Below, piece after piece: positions 53,421-64,000 of a stretch of 64,000 nt of DNA. The notes under the pieces were generated by a model, which did no database searches, had not been told where the DNA came from, and saw nothing but the letters and a program-made list of their open reading frames with translations. Position numbers and translations under genes: made by a program. This stretch comes from Chamaelirium japonicum. Lineage: Eukaryota; Streptophyta; Magnoliopsida; Liliales; Melanthiaceae. The stretch is taken from positions 78,059,079 to 78,123,078 of the forward strand of contig OX393556.1 in assembly GCA_947650365.1 (NCBI GenBank), written 5' to 3'. Every line of letters starts with the position of its first letter. Within the stretch, counting starts at the first letter, position 1.

Positions 53421-56253
53421 GGTGTGGGGGTGGCTGATGCCTCCTAATCCCTCCTTCCATCCAGCACGGTATCCTCTACCTGTTCTCTTTTGGTGGTCCT
53501 TCCCTCACGGCCTTTTATCCATAAATCCGAACTTTTGGATCCTTCCATCCTTTTACATGAGTTTCCATTTTACCCTTCACCTTATATGTTAATTCATACC
53601 CAGTATTTTAAATCCTACGTCATAAGAAAACAAACACAAGGACTGGGACCGTAATATGCCATTTTTATCCTTCCCATTCTATGTCTACACAAATCGAATG
53701 TATCTCGATCGTTCCCTATTATTTACGGATACATCTAGACCGTCGTATTGGATGTAAAAAGGTTACGGGTTCAATGCATATGTCGTGGCTATGCGTAAAG
53801 TACAGATTGGATACATCTCAATCGTTACCTTTTATTTACCAAAGCATTTTGACTGTCAAATAGGATGAAAAAAAGGGTATGATGAGACACATCTCATGGC
53901 TGTGTGTAAGTACAGATCGGACGGTCAAATGCACCTAAACATCCTTCCGTGGGAGCAAAAATCTTTTTGGAGCATTCCCCATGGAAGAAGAAATTAGGGA
54001 CTCAATGCTTAAGGCAGGCATTTGGGAGTGACTTAAACGCTAAATATAAACATTAGTTTTTCTCAACGCTAAACAAGAAATGTGTCAAGGACTGGACGGC
54101 AATTTTCTCTCTTCTTTTTTTTAAACGAAAACAGCATTGAGGAAACAAAAAAAACTTGATATCTCCAAACGAGTAGTTTGGATCGTGAAACTGAGCCAAT
54201 TGTTGTAAGGTTGACTACCTACATTATTACAAGATTACCTATAAAACAGTTTTTTTTTTTTTTGAAAAAAATAAAAAAAAGGAAAACATAACTTAACATA
54301 ATGCAGTCTATTACATTATTTAATTGTCTCATAATTGTTAATACGATTTTCTGTTGATAATATTATGTTTTATAAGGTTGTACCTATTTTTCATTTGTTT
54401 TTTGCATAAATATTATGCACTACTATACTGTTTGGAATGGCAAAAGCTGCATGGTTGACTGTCTTAGTATGGCCGAATATTTTTTATAATCGATTCCGTT
54501 GGATCTATTGTTCTTGTTCTTGCTTGCCACATCAATTTCATGGCCAAATGTGGTGAGTTGTTAGTTGTTACAACCGGTAACTACCTTGAGCAATGTAGTG
54601 CCTGCTAATACCATGCCAACCAAATAGATACAACCAGTGAGAAGAAAACAAAGGAAATCAATTACTTCTCAGCCATCCTGCTTTTCATCCATATCGAGCT
54701 ATCTAGATGTGGCACCTGATCACATCTGTCCGTTGCACCTTATTTGATTCCGACAAGTGAATTATACTCAGGCCGGCCAGCAGGCAAAAGGAGGAGGGGG
54801 TGATCAGATGCACATTAGGATGGCCCAATCCGGCCAACTGAATTAATAGCGAAATATATAGCATTTGCTCGGAAACAAATTAGGACTGAAAATCCAAAAT
54901 TTTCCAAAGGAGGGAGGGCCCATTTGTCAAGCCGTCATTGTTTGGAGCTTTTTTTTATAAATTTTGTAGTTAAGATTGTTGGATAAAGTTGCAAATATAG
55001 AACGAAGATGATCGGACAAAGGCTAGAGGGGCTTCCCATTGGCAGGGAAGGAAGTTGACACATCTATCTACCTGGAAACAAAACACACCATCTTTCTCTT
55101 TCTCTTTCTCTTCCTCTTTAAATTCCAAAAGAGAGATGCTACTCAGCCCGAAGGTTTTCTCGATTTTGGCGGTCGGAATGACATGGCAGCGTGCAACTGA
55201 TGGCTGAAATCCATCAGTGACATTTAAGTCTTTGACTCCACCAGTTGCATGCTGCCACATCAATCGGGTTGAGTCGGGAAAACCTTATTGCTCATTCCCA
55301 AAAAGGGTAAACGGAGTGTGTAGGCCCCATCTGGGTTTATTTAGATTAGATGTGCTTCTCTGCCACACTGCTACCAGGTACAATGACGCGTGCTGTTTAT
55401 ATATTATTATATAATAATCACTTTATCCAATTATAACAGCAAGTTGGGGTGGGGGGGATGTATGATTGGCTGCCACGTGGAGAGTGTCAGGGAGAGGCGA
55501 CTGAGCCGGCTCTGGCTCTGGCTCTGACTCTGGTTTCTTCAACCCAAAACAGATTACCCGTTCTTCTTTGAACTTATCGTAACTAATAAAATATATTAAA
55601 AAAGGAATGCCATTATATCAGCATGCTTCTAAGTAAATAAATAAAATAGAATACAGTGCTGGCCCGTGATGGGAGGAGCTGGACTCCCGAAAACATCCTT
55701 TGTTTTCAAAATAATAATAATAACAATAATGATCTGAAAAATTTCACTTCCAATGCTATTTTTTTTCTTTTATTTTATAGATCGGTTCAGACGATCAAAG
55801 AATAGGGCACTAGAGTTTGGGCTCAAAGGGGTTGGGAGATCGAAGCGGGGAATGCAACATAACTGTTATTTTTATGAAATTTTATAATCCATGGAACAAA
55901 ACAGTAACAGCTAGGATTCATATGCACAAACAAGACAACAACGACCTTGAAAAAAAATTCTCTCCACGGCATTTATATCGGGAGTCGAACATGGAACCTC
56001 TCCAACAAAGGAGAGATAGAGGAAGAACCACGCGGACAAGAACCCATTGGTACTTGATCTTATAGGTAACTATCATGTACTTAATTGCCACCACCCTGTA
56101 GCTGTTACTATCATCGGCAGCAGCGACGGTCATGCCCTTGGTGGCTGGAAATGACAGGGGGCGTAAACGTATTACTGGTAGTGGCAGATGGTGGGTGTCT
56201 ACACGAGCATGACTTCTCTCGCACCCCAATTTTTATGAGTATTAGATGTAGTG
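53421..56253. other. Intergenic, mostly unassigned
   Basis: No credible coding frame. Two diverged copies of a GTAC-GATTGGATACATCTCAA-like segment lie about 112 bp apart (near 53690 and 53802). A short region near 55970-56000 (CGGGAGTCGAACATGGAACC) has the look of retrotransposon or tRNA-like debris. Several A/T homopolymer runs occur (about 54250, 54285). Confidence 0.5.
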
Positions 56254-56418
56254 TGTTAGTATTCTATTAGTCCCACCTCGGTTGTGGTAATATAATGGTG
56301 TGCGTTCTCTCTCTATATAAAGTAAGATCATTTTATGTAACAACAATGAGATTGATAAGATAATACAATGAGCTTTTCTCCCCAAACCTATTCTTTCTCT
56401 CCCTCTCTATTCGTAACA
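56254..56418 (+). mobile_element. Short copia-type LTR (165 bp)
   Basis: It starts TGTTAGTATTCTATTAGTCC and ends TTCGTAACA, with a TATA-like CTATATAAAG at 56313. It is followed directly by TAGTATCAGAGCC, the copia-type primer site. LTRs of this size are usual in some copia lineages such as Ale (known). The second LTR was not found, and only a short internal stretch can be followed. Confidence 0.7.
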
Positions 56419-56431
56419 TAGTATCAGAGCC
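56419..56431 (+). promoter_or_regulatory. Primer-binding site of the short-LTR copia
   Basis: TAGTATCAGAGCC abuts the LTR end AACA. Confidence 0.75.
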
Positions 56432-57940
56432 AACCCTCTTGGCCTAGGGTTTCGACGCTCTCCTCTCCGGCCTCAGCCTCCTCGGTCGTCGTCGACAATA
56501 TCGAGGAGGCCGAAAAAGTAAAACTTCATCACAACCATCTAACAACGTGCACAAATCATGCTGATTGTGATTCACCTATCGTGGTGTCTGCCATCGGATG
56601 GCAATGGGGCCATCAACTTTGAATGCGAGAGGCTACTAAAAAATAGCCAACTCCAGAGGGGTCAAATCCAAGAGAGGTGGGCAGTTAATTGGAAGGAGGT
56701 TACTGTAAGTGAGGATTTCAACATCAAATGATATCATGTCGTATGGCATGGGGTAATAGGCTATTCAACTTCGAGTTCAATAAGTTGAAGAAGTTGAAGG
56801 CTGTGCAGACCTAGTCAGCGTCTGACCCTGAGTTTCATAAGAAGAGAACTTATAGTTCTCGAAGAGGACCAAAAGTCTAGAACCCTAAGATAACGGGTCG
56901 AGTGAAAGACTCAAGGTAATGAAAAAACTCAAAAGGAACTCAGTGCCCATGTACCCGATAGGTTCAGCTCGGTCCTAACTATTGGAGAATTGACTCACAA
57001 CACCGATCCCCTATGTCTATGGAAGCTTGCAAGACAGTGCTTGAGGTTCGAGGTTCGGAGCTCTGCAAAGATCGTACAACGCATACCTATAATACAATGC
57101 ACAAAATCATAGTAGAACATCATGCATGGATAACCGACAATAAATTAAGGACTTGGATTGTCACTACCAAGATTACACCAATCCATGATCTTTGTTTATT
57201 GGACCATGCTAATCCTAATCGTGTTCCTCTCACACATCACACATACACGAAGTAGAGAATCACCCACTATTGAGAAATGTCAGAGAATGATGAAGGATCA
57301 CTAAGAGATGAAATCACCCAGAGGAGAAACCGAGATACCCACACCGAAAGAACTTGAAAAGATCCACACACCGTATCCTCTGCCTTTTCTCTTTGATGGC
57401 TGCACAGAAGAACTTTGACAAAATCAACACACAGTATCCTTCTCCTTTCATCTTCTTCTCTCCATCTCTCCATCTTACTTCATTCTTGTGTGTAACATAA
57501 TATCATCAGGAGGCAAGCCAATCAGAAACGTATATGAGGAGGTCAGAGTGTGCAGATGGTCAACTCTCGGTATGATTCATGGCCGATTTTTGGTATGAGA
57601 AACCGATCGGCTTCTTGTGTGATTTACGATCGGTACAAGGTGCGGTTTTCCAATCGGCACATAGTCCATTTGATCTATGCCCAAAGGCTTGGCCCGATTA
57701 ACAGGGCATCCAACACATAGACCATTTGATCCCTTGGGCATGACATCAACGACCACGACTCCACACTCTGCTGAGTCGTGCCACTTTGATTTGGTGCTTA
57801 ATATAGGCCCTCTGGTTGGAAACTCATTCCCACTTCCGATCGACTCACAGAGGCGAGGCGTTGCTAAAGGGGAGCACGGCCTCCTCTCCTCCATCACATG
57901 TATTCTTACACCGGCTGCATCACCCTCAACTCTGGCGTTC
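56432..57940. other. Copia internal debris and unassigned sequence
   Basis: The first 100-200 bp are probably copia leader or gag debris with frames broken. A GTGTAACATAATATCATCAGG phrase near 57488 resembles another LTR end plus primer site but is too degraded to call. No protein family recognised. Confidence 0.4.
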
Positions 57941-57946
57941 ATGAGC

Positions 57947-58046
57947 AGATCTGTTATCAGGTGGAGATCTACCAGCTCCGGCCGGATGCATGTAGCTATG
58001 ACCTCAACTCCGGCCCGCTCGTAGATCTCCACCTGATAACAGATCT
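57947..58046. repeat. Perfect inverted repeat, 26-bp arms, 48-bp loop
   Basis: AGATCTGTTATCAGGTGGAG plus ATCTAC at 57947-57972 is exactly complementary to 58021-58046. The loop contains two CTCCGGCC-type phrases. No target duplication or transposon ends recognised around it. Confidence 0.9.
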
Positions 58047-58144
58047 CCACTTGATCAGTGGAAGAGAAAGGGGTCGGTCAGTCGGACGAATGAAGAAAGA
58101 AGGGGAAGCTCCATCTAGACTGGTCGGTTGGTTTCAAGCCCCAC

Positions 58145-58345
58145 TACAGGTCGATTGGCCCTCCCCCATTGCCAGTCAGTCGATAAAGAGGGCCAAGCCG
58201 GGTCGCGCAATACTCTATCCCCCATAGCCGGTTGGTCGACAAAGAGGCCGAGCCCGGTATCGCAATACCCCATCCCCCATAGCCGGTTGGTCGGCAAAAA
58301 GGGCTGATCCTGGTCGATCGCAACCCCATGCCCCGTTGCAGGTCG
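58145..58345. repeat. Minisatellite of about 60 bp, three copies
   Basis: CCCCCATAGCCGGTTGGTCG (twice) and a diverged CCCCGTTGCAGGTCGGTCG, each followed by (A/G)ACAAAGAGG-like and CGCAATACCCC-like phrases. Overlapping minus-strand frames are repeat artefacts. Confidence 0.7.
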
Positions 58346-58449
58346 GTCGTCCCTCACAAGAAGAAGGTCGGTCAATCGAAGAAGGGAAGAGGAGGAGGAT
58401 GCGCTGACCAACTTGCAAGCAAAAGGACCATATTGGATGCCACACCATC

Positions 58450-59247
58450 TAGTTAAACATTCTGGACAATGGCATCAATGGCCATGATTCACCTTCACAA
58501 ATCCTATGGTCTCAAACGATTTCAACCGTTCGGTCAAATACATGAAAGGGAGGACCGTAGTGACTTCCATGTGGTTATATTTGAAGACAAGTTTACTGCT
58601 ATGCTGTTAGTATTAAATTCCAGCGACTCAACCCTCAAGAGCCTCAAGCAAAACTGGAGTATAAGTATTAAAGTCCAATCAGAAATACTCGACAACACTC
58701 AGCAATGGACTAAAAAACCGGCCGATCGGTCGAACCCCCGTGGGTCTCGACGGATCGACCGCCAAAGGAACCGACCGAAAGTCAGTACATGACTGACCAA
58801 CTAGTCGGTCGACAAGACAACCAACCGATCAGTCAGCCCGTGGGCGCCGACTGATCTATCAGTACAACAAAGTGATGGAAGGAATCAGCTTCGGTATCCA
58901 TGCAAAGGTTTAATTCGAGAATCACGCATCAAGATCCTTCAATAGTTATTCTCGAGAATTTTGATTGGGCGACGATTACGGAAAGACAACCCACGCCCCC
59001 AAGATTTCCGGTCGACCAATATGGCAAGAAGCATCCCTGGTCATTACTACCAATTGCTAGCAAGATGACACGTCGCTCATCACGAGGTAGTTACATAGAT
59101 CGTGGGACACTCCAGCAATCCTGTCCCGCTCGGAGTGCTCGACCTATCACCTAGCAGCACTATAAAAGGGTACCTACCCCTCAGAGAGAATGGATCCGAA
59201 TTCTAGAGGGAGAAGTGCTGGCCGTTGTATTCCTGAGTTTTCGGAGC

Positions 59248-59302
<55 letters not shown>

Positions 59303-59500
59303 GAGAGGTCGTCATTTGGGAGGCTGATACTCTCTGGGTGTAATAGGGTCAAGGTGAGCACTTGTAATATGTTTGGCTTATTAGTGCATTCTCGCTCCTT
59401 CCCGTGGTTTTTTCCCCTTCGACGTCAAGAAGAGGTTTTTCCACGTAAACTCGGTCCACTTTGTTCCTTGATTTGTTAGATTGTGCTTGACAACCGAATC
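58450..59500 (+). mobile_element. Copia-type LTR remnant with GA microsatellite
   Basis: CACTATAAAAGGGTACC (59158) gives a TATA-like box. The stretch TCGCTCCTTCCCGTGGTTTT, CCTTCGACG, AGAGGTTTTTCCACGTAAAC (59393-59452) is the typical R/U5 phrase of copia LTRs (CCGTGGTTTTTTCCC...TTTCCACGTAAA). A GA run occupies 59249-59299. Ends not determined; no coding. Confidence 0.55.
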
Positions 59501-60760
59501 AGCCAATTCTAGAAAAAAAACCCCACAATTCTCTTTATTTTTTTTCATCTCTGCCTTATCTATATATGGCAAGCCCTAGACTGGGTTTTCGTTCACTCCT
59601 CGACCATGATTTGATCTACACCCTCTACCGAGAAGAACCACTCATCGTGTCACCGCCGCCTTAAGACTCCAAGAGTCTCGAGGGAGCGCCGCAACCCCGA
59701 GATCCTTCACTTCTCCCCATGATTTTCCAATATTCTTGTAGACGATCTCCGATTACCACCCTCGTAGCCATCGTCGACAACAATTCCACAAGCATTTTTC
59801 TTGTAACCCTAGAGCCACCCTTGCATCCCTTAAATAGGCGATCAACCAAAAAATCCTCTCAAAATTCGGCCAAAACCGCGACCCGCGACCAAACCCGTGC
59901 TGCCAGGCCCAGGTCGTGTGAACGACCTGTACAAGTCTTGCGTATGATCTCTCTAGAAAATTTACACGCCGTTTTTTTGCACAGCTTTTATAGAAGTCAT
60001 GTGCATGACCTAACAAAACCGTGCGTACGATCTTGACTGGGTGTTGACTTTTGCATACCAAGCTTAACACTAACATACTTGAGCGGCATCAACCCGAGTT
60101 GGCCAAGAGATGATCATCAAGAAAACGTGCACTTCAAGTATATGAGTTACGATAGCTCGTAGGGTCACTAAGAGGAATTCGACATAATGACCCGAAGTTT
60201 GTACTATAAGAAGCTTTCTCGACAGAGAGAAGGATATGTGATCGGTCCGCAATGTACTAGCTCTTAGTATTGTTCCTTGTTCTTAAACACTTGAGCAGCG
60301 GATGAGGCTTGGCTTAAAAAGAGCCTGTTGTCTTTTTTAATGGTTAGAGCAAAAGGAGGTCGTCAAGAGTTCCAAGACAGACTAAGAGAGGATGGCCGCT
60401 CGATGAGTTCCATATGGGAAGAACTACATCGTAGTCGTCGAGTGGATCGTGCAGTTTGGTGAAATGCGGATTACTTGCCATCGAGCTGCGGTGATGTACG
60501 TTAATTGGCACTTACCGTACAAAATATGGGGAAGCATGCATCAAATGGAGAGGAATCCAATCCGGTAGGGAATATCTGATGCATAACAGTTGGGGCAAGT
60601 GCGATTTACCATAGGAGTGCTTGTATCGGACGACTGGGTTCAATTAGGCCCCTTCACTGGATGTCCAATAACTAAGGGTACTCATTCACTCTCTCCGCCA
60701 TGTAATACTGTATAAAGATTTAACCTCATATAAAGGGCATTAATGTCATTTAAACCACAC
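59500..60760. other. LTR-like debris, minus-oriented copia relative
   Basis: It shares CGTGCGCACGACC-like phrases (59915-60030, GGTCGTGTGAACGACC, AAGTCATGTGCATGACC) with the copia-like LTR at 12340-13674. The remainder is unassigned. Confidence 0.35.
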
Positions 60761-61235
60761 AAGGGGGGTTAGTCAATCGAGACTCTTGGCAGAGTTCCTT
60801 GTATTCTTGAGTGCAGTGTTAGTTATTTTGGAGTTCACAATGGTATTCATGAGTTCATCGTTAGTCAATTAGGAGTTTGCTAGCTTGACTTTTAAATCCT
60901 GCGTTAGTCAAAAGTATGTAAGAGCCTGGATTTAAAAATCAGGCATTAGAGTAGAGACCATGAGAAGTCCATGAACTCCTCAAAATGTGAACTTTTAGAC
61001 CATGGTATATATAATTTTGTCCATCCAATAGTTTGAGTTTCAACCCCGAACTTAAAAGCCCACGGCTCCTTCGCACGATCCATCATTCCGGGCTCTGACA
61101 ATTGCTATTGCGTTGGTTCTCCATCTCCGGCCACTCCTCCAGTTAGCGTCCCCAACTTCAGCCACACCAGAAAAACTCCTCCCTGGTAACCTCAAACTCT
61201 ACCTCCATGTACTTTCATTTTCTCTGTGATTGGTA
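60761..61235. other. Unassigned AT-rich to moderate-GC region
   Basis: Nothing recognisable beyond a few short direct repeats of GTTAGTCAA and GAGTT near 60820-60910. Confidence 0.4.
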
Positions 61236-61910
61236 GTTTCCGTGAAGATCTCAAATCTTAGCTCTGTGGTTGATCTTTTTTTTCCAGTGATTGGGGTTTT
61301 TATAAGGATTTCATTTATATGATTGCTAGTTTTTCATGAGAGAGCAAACCCTAGTTTTTATGAATATGGATTTTTTTCCTATGATCGAGGATTTAATCTC
61401 TACGATTGTTGAAATTATATACGAGTAAGGGCTCAAAACCTAGCTCTATGATTGTGCCTTTTTTTCTTCTTCTAATGATTAGGGTTTTCTTGAGGGTTTC
61501 ATATCTGTGTGTTGGTTTTTATGAGAAAGCAAACCCTAGTTTTGTAATTAGGCTTTTTCCCTGTGATTGGGGATTTTATTAGAGCATGATCTCTATGATT
61601 GTTGAAATTATATATGAATGAGGGCTCAAACCCTAGCTCTATGATTGGGATTTTTTATTTTATGATTAGATTTTTCATGAGAGTTTGATCTATGTGATTG
61701 TTGGTTTCTATGAGAGCTCAAACCCTAGCTCTGTAATTATTGGTTTTCAAGAGAGCTCAAACCCTAGCTTTGTGATTGGGTTTTTTTTTATGGTTTTGAA
61801 ATTTGTGATTGTTGGTTTCCATGAGAGATCAAACCCTAGCTCTGTAATTGTTGGTTTCTATGAGAGCTGAAACCCTAGCTATGCTATTAAGCTTTTCTTG
61901 AGGATTTGAA
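61236..61910 (+). repeat. Degenerate minisatellite built on AAACCCTAGCTCTGTGATTG
   Basis: The phrase GAG(A/G)GCTCAAACCCTAGCTCT(G/A)T(G/A)ATTG recurs at least ten times with spacing between about 40 and 80 bp, alternating with GTTGGTTTCTATGAGA. It sits immediately upstream of the Myb/SANT-like pseudogene and may be its former leader. Confidence 0.75.
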
Positions 61911-62004
61911 CCCTGCACAGTGGGGGTTTTTTTGTGATGAATTAAATGAATGTTTAATACTATATTGAAATTTAATTTTATTAGATTCAACATATTTATA
62001 GAAA

Positions 62005-62874
62005 ATGAATATTGACGATAATAAGAAGAACGATAATTATGAGAAATAGAGTATTGAAGAGAAGAATGAATTGTTTCGTCTACTAATTGAGGCGGCTAAT
62101 AACGGAGGTAGAAGATTAAATGGTTCATTCTTCAAAAACTTACTGGTGATGAATGTTTTACTTATATTGAATGGGAAATTCATTGATAATAAGACAATGG
62201 AACATGTGAGGAGTAAGGTGATGGTTTGGAAAAGAGCATATCAACCAGTGACAGATTTGATGGTCTCAAATTCTAGCTTTGGATGGGATCAAATACCCAA
62301 AAGATAACAGCCCCAGATGAGGTGTGAGAGGAGTACTTCAAGGTGATATGCACAACCAATGATTATATCTGTTATTTTCATATATTTTATCATTATTTTT
62401 AATAATTTATAAATAATTTTTTATAGCATCACCCCAATGCTCTAAGTACCCGACAGAGAGAGTTGAAGACTTTGAAGAATTATAGATAGTGATGGGGAAT
62501 TCAAATGCTACAGGAAAAAATTTATATAGGATGGGGGTTGGTCTGACTCCTCTTGCAATGGAAGATAGAGAGACTCAAGATGACCCAGTGAATGCAATAT
62601 ATGAAATGTACCACAATTTGGATGACACAACAACTACTTAACCTTCTACCTTACCAACTGGTCAAACACATATGGCAAGTCAAAGTGAATCTCGTACCAT
62701 TGATTCTAGCAGCTCTAAACGTAAGCGTCAAGGAGAAGCCACATTTAGTCATACGAATGGTTTTGACTCTATGACTGATAGGCTTTTAAGCAGTGTCGAA
62801 ATTGCCGAGAATATGAAGGCAATACGTGAGAGCTGTAAGCGTCATGACTTATGGAAGATATTGGTCGAGACACC
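62005..62874 (+). pseudogene. Myb/SANT-like domain protein pseudogene, truncated by an LTR
   Basis: From ATG 62005 the frame has a stop after YEK, then continues SIEEKNELFRLLIEAANNGG. Further on come NGKFIDNKTMEHVRSKVMVW and SSFGWDQIPKR (to 62307). This is the plant Myb/SANT-like (PF12776-type) pattern ending in GWDP. Beyond it, a +1 shift gives TAPDEV-stop-EEYFK. A gap of AT-rich sequence follows, then RVEDFEEL-stop with MGNSNATGKNLYRMG (62492 on) and MASQSESRTIDSSSSKRKRQ (62672 on). The order matches L10-interacting-MYB-like proteins, many of which are associated with PIF/Harbinger transposons. Stops, shifts and the LTR at 62875 show it is dead. Confidence 0.65.
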
Positions 62875-63496
62875 TGTGGGGGGAAATTTTCGAGCCGCCT
62901 TGATCGAGAATCCCGCCCCCACAACCTTGATTGAATTGGATTGTTTGTAGAGTTAGAGAGATGTGAGAATAGATAGAGAGAGTAAAGGGCGATGACACAA
63001 GGGTTGGTGACGGAGTTCGGTCTTACGACCTACGTCTCCGGGCGAGAGGTGCCACCTGATCTTCACTATAATTTGAATATAAAGGGTTGAGCGTTCTCTC
63101 GACAGGCCGAGAGAAGCTTCTTACAATGTGTTTGCACGAGGCAATTAGAAGAGAAATGAGAAGGGGAGAATTGAGCTCTTGCACTTGCTCTGGATCTGGA
63201 ATCCCTCTTCCTCTGATCGAATGACCAACCCCTTTCCTGGATGCCTTGGGGGTCCTTTTATAGCGTAGGCAAGTGCCCTATATGGCAGTGATGACGTGGC
63301 GCTGATGACGTGGCACTGGTTCTGGGCCTCCTTGCTGGGCCCTTATTGGGCCGTTGTTCGGACCCAATAAGGGGTAGGGCTTGATCTGCGAGCCTCGTAG
63401 AGTGGCCCCATGTGAGCCCAGGCGGGCTTACCCATTTGGGCCGTTGCGCGGGCCCATGCTGCTCTGATCTGGTCCGGTATAATTTTTGCACCCACA
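62875..63496 (-). mobile_element. 3' LTR (minus orientation) of a gypsy element running off the window
   Basis: Plus strand TGTGGGGGGAAATTTTCGAG at 62875 to TTTTTGCACCCACA at 63496, i.e. TGTGGG...CCCACA ends on both strands. The polypurine tract lies just right of it (minus strand CTGGGAGGGGGTAAC, 63511-63497), so the internal region extends rightward. The 5-bp flank ACACC cannot be compared because the far end is outside the window. Same LTR family as 6128-6688 and 14608-15133. Confidence 0.8.
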
Positions 63497-64000
63497 GTTA
63501 CCCCCTCCCAGTCGGGTCAGGACCCCCTGGGTCGGCTGGGATTCCAAGGTGCAAACGCTTTAGGATCCTGGCGCGGTTGGCGAGGGTTGTCGATGCCGCG
63601 GTTCGTATTAGCAGAGCCTTCTTCCGCCGATGCCGAGACCCTTTTTGGCGCGAGCCAAAAAGTCTCGGTTTTGCGAGGGGGTGTTTCCGAAAAAACAGTG
63701 CATTTTCTGACCGAGTAGATACCGAGAGGGTACCGAGTGCATACCGAGTGGGTACCGAGAGCATACCGAGTGGTTACCGAGACCCTTTTGGTGCAAGCCA
63801 AAAAGTCTCGGTTTTGCAAGGGGGTGTTTCCGAAAAGGCAGTGCGTTTTCTGACCGAGTGGATACCGAGAGGGTACCGAGTGCATACCGAGTGGGTACCG
63901 AGAGCATACCGAGTGGTTACCGAGACCCTTTTGGTGCTTTTCTCTTTTTCCTTTTTTTTTTTCTCTCTCTTTCCTTTCTTTGCTTCTCTCTTTCCTTATT
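63497..64000 (-). repeat. 3' internal region: 144-bp repeats built from 11-bp ACCGAGTGGGT subrepeats
   Basis: After the polypurine tract, a block starting GAGACCCTTTT(T)GG at 63635 recurs at 63779 and starts again at 63922 (period about 144 bp). Each block contains the inverted pair CCGAGACC...GGTC/TCTCGG around GCCAAAAAG. It then has seven head-to-tail copies of an 11-bp unit ACCGAG(T/A)G(G/C)(G/A)T. Frames here are artefacts. The window ends in a T/CT-rich stretch. Confidence 0.85.

Noticed and set aside
57577..58050. 157-codon minus-strand frame
   Set aside because: It overlaps the perfect palindrome and a minisatellite flank, and no protein family could be recognised.

Overview
This is a repeat-rich nuclear segment of a flowering plant. 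One host gene can be supported: a protein phosphatase 2C of the DBP1-like group, on the + strand, in four exons (25976-26122, 49586-49792, 50465-50676, 51786-52353). It predicts 377 residues with every PP2C signature motif intact. The GC-rich last exon, a CT-rich leader with telo-boxes and plant LTR families (Tekay/Del-like chromoviruses, a Cassandra-like LTR) point to a monocot or an early-diverging angiosperm. I cannot name the species. Layout from the left: 1-25.4 kb is a pile of nested mobile DNA upstream of the gene. The main component is a gag-only (TR-GAG-like) Ty3/gypsy family with LTRs of roughly 530-620 bp that begin TGTGGG or TATGGG and end CCCACA, CCTACA or CCTATA. One copy lies on the minus strand (about 2631-12334) and two on the plus strand (14608-18400 and 18760-21626). 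A fourth enters at 62875 and runs off the right edge. None shows pol. Their 3' halves are long arrays of short tandem repeats, many of them self-complementary. Nested in them are a solo LTR at 6128-6688, a 2-kb copia-type solo LTR at 7087-9078, a Cassandra-like LTR with a 5S rRNA relic at 18404-18715, a hairpin element inside a TA microsatellite at 2778-3206, and copia LTR material at 12340-14607. A decayed LINE (22690-25375) ends just upstream of the gene promoter. The first intron of the phosphatase gene is 23,463 bp (26123-49585). It holds four tandem 722-bp units carrying a chromovirus integrase tail plus chromodomain (27398-30269), long Tekay/Del-like LTR segments in inverted orientation (30270-33066 against 33540-41623), a 5,689-bp chromovirus deletion derivative with two 1,442-bp LTRs and matching CAAGA target duplications (34301-39989), two hAT-like MITEs with 8-bp target duplications, a BED-finger hAT transposase relic and a TIR element with many ACAATTGCTACAGT-like motifs. 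Introns 2 and 3 are short and ordinary. 52.4-64 kb is intergenic: microsatellites, copia LTR remnants with primer-binding sites, a perfect 26-bp-arm palindrome, minisatellites, and a Myb/SANT-like pseudogene truncated at 62875 by a gypsy LTR. No rRNA or tRNA gene, CRISPR array or prokaryotic signal was seen. Many long open frames in the window are by-products of microsatellites, minisatellites and GC-rich LTRs and are not called as genes.
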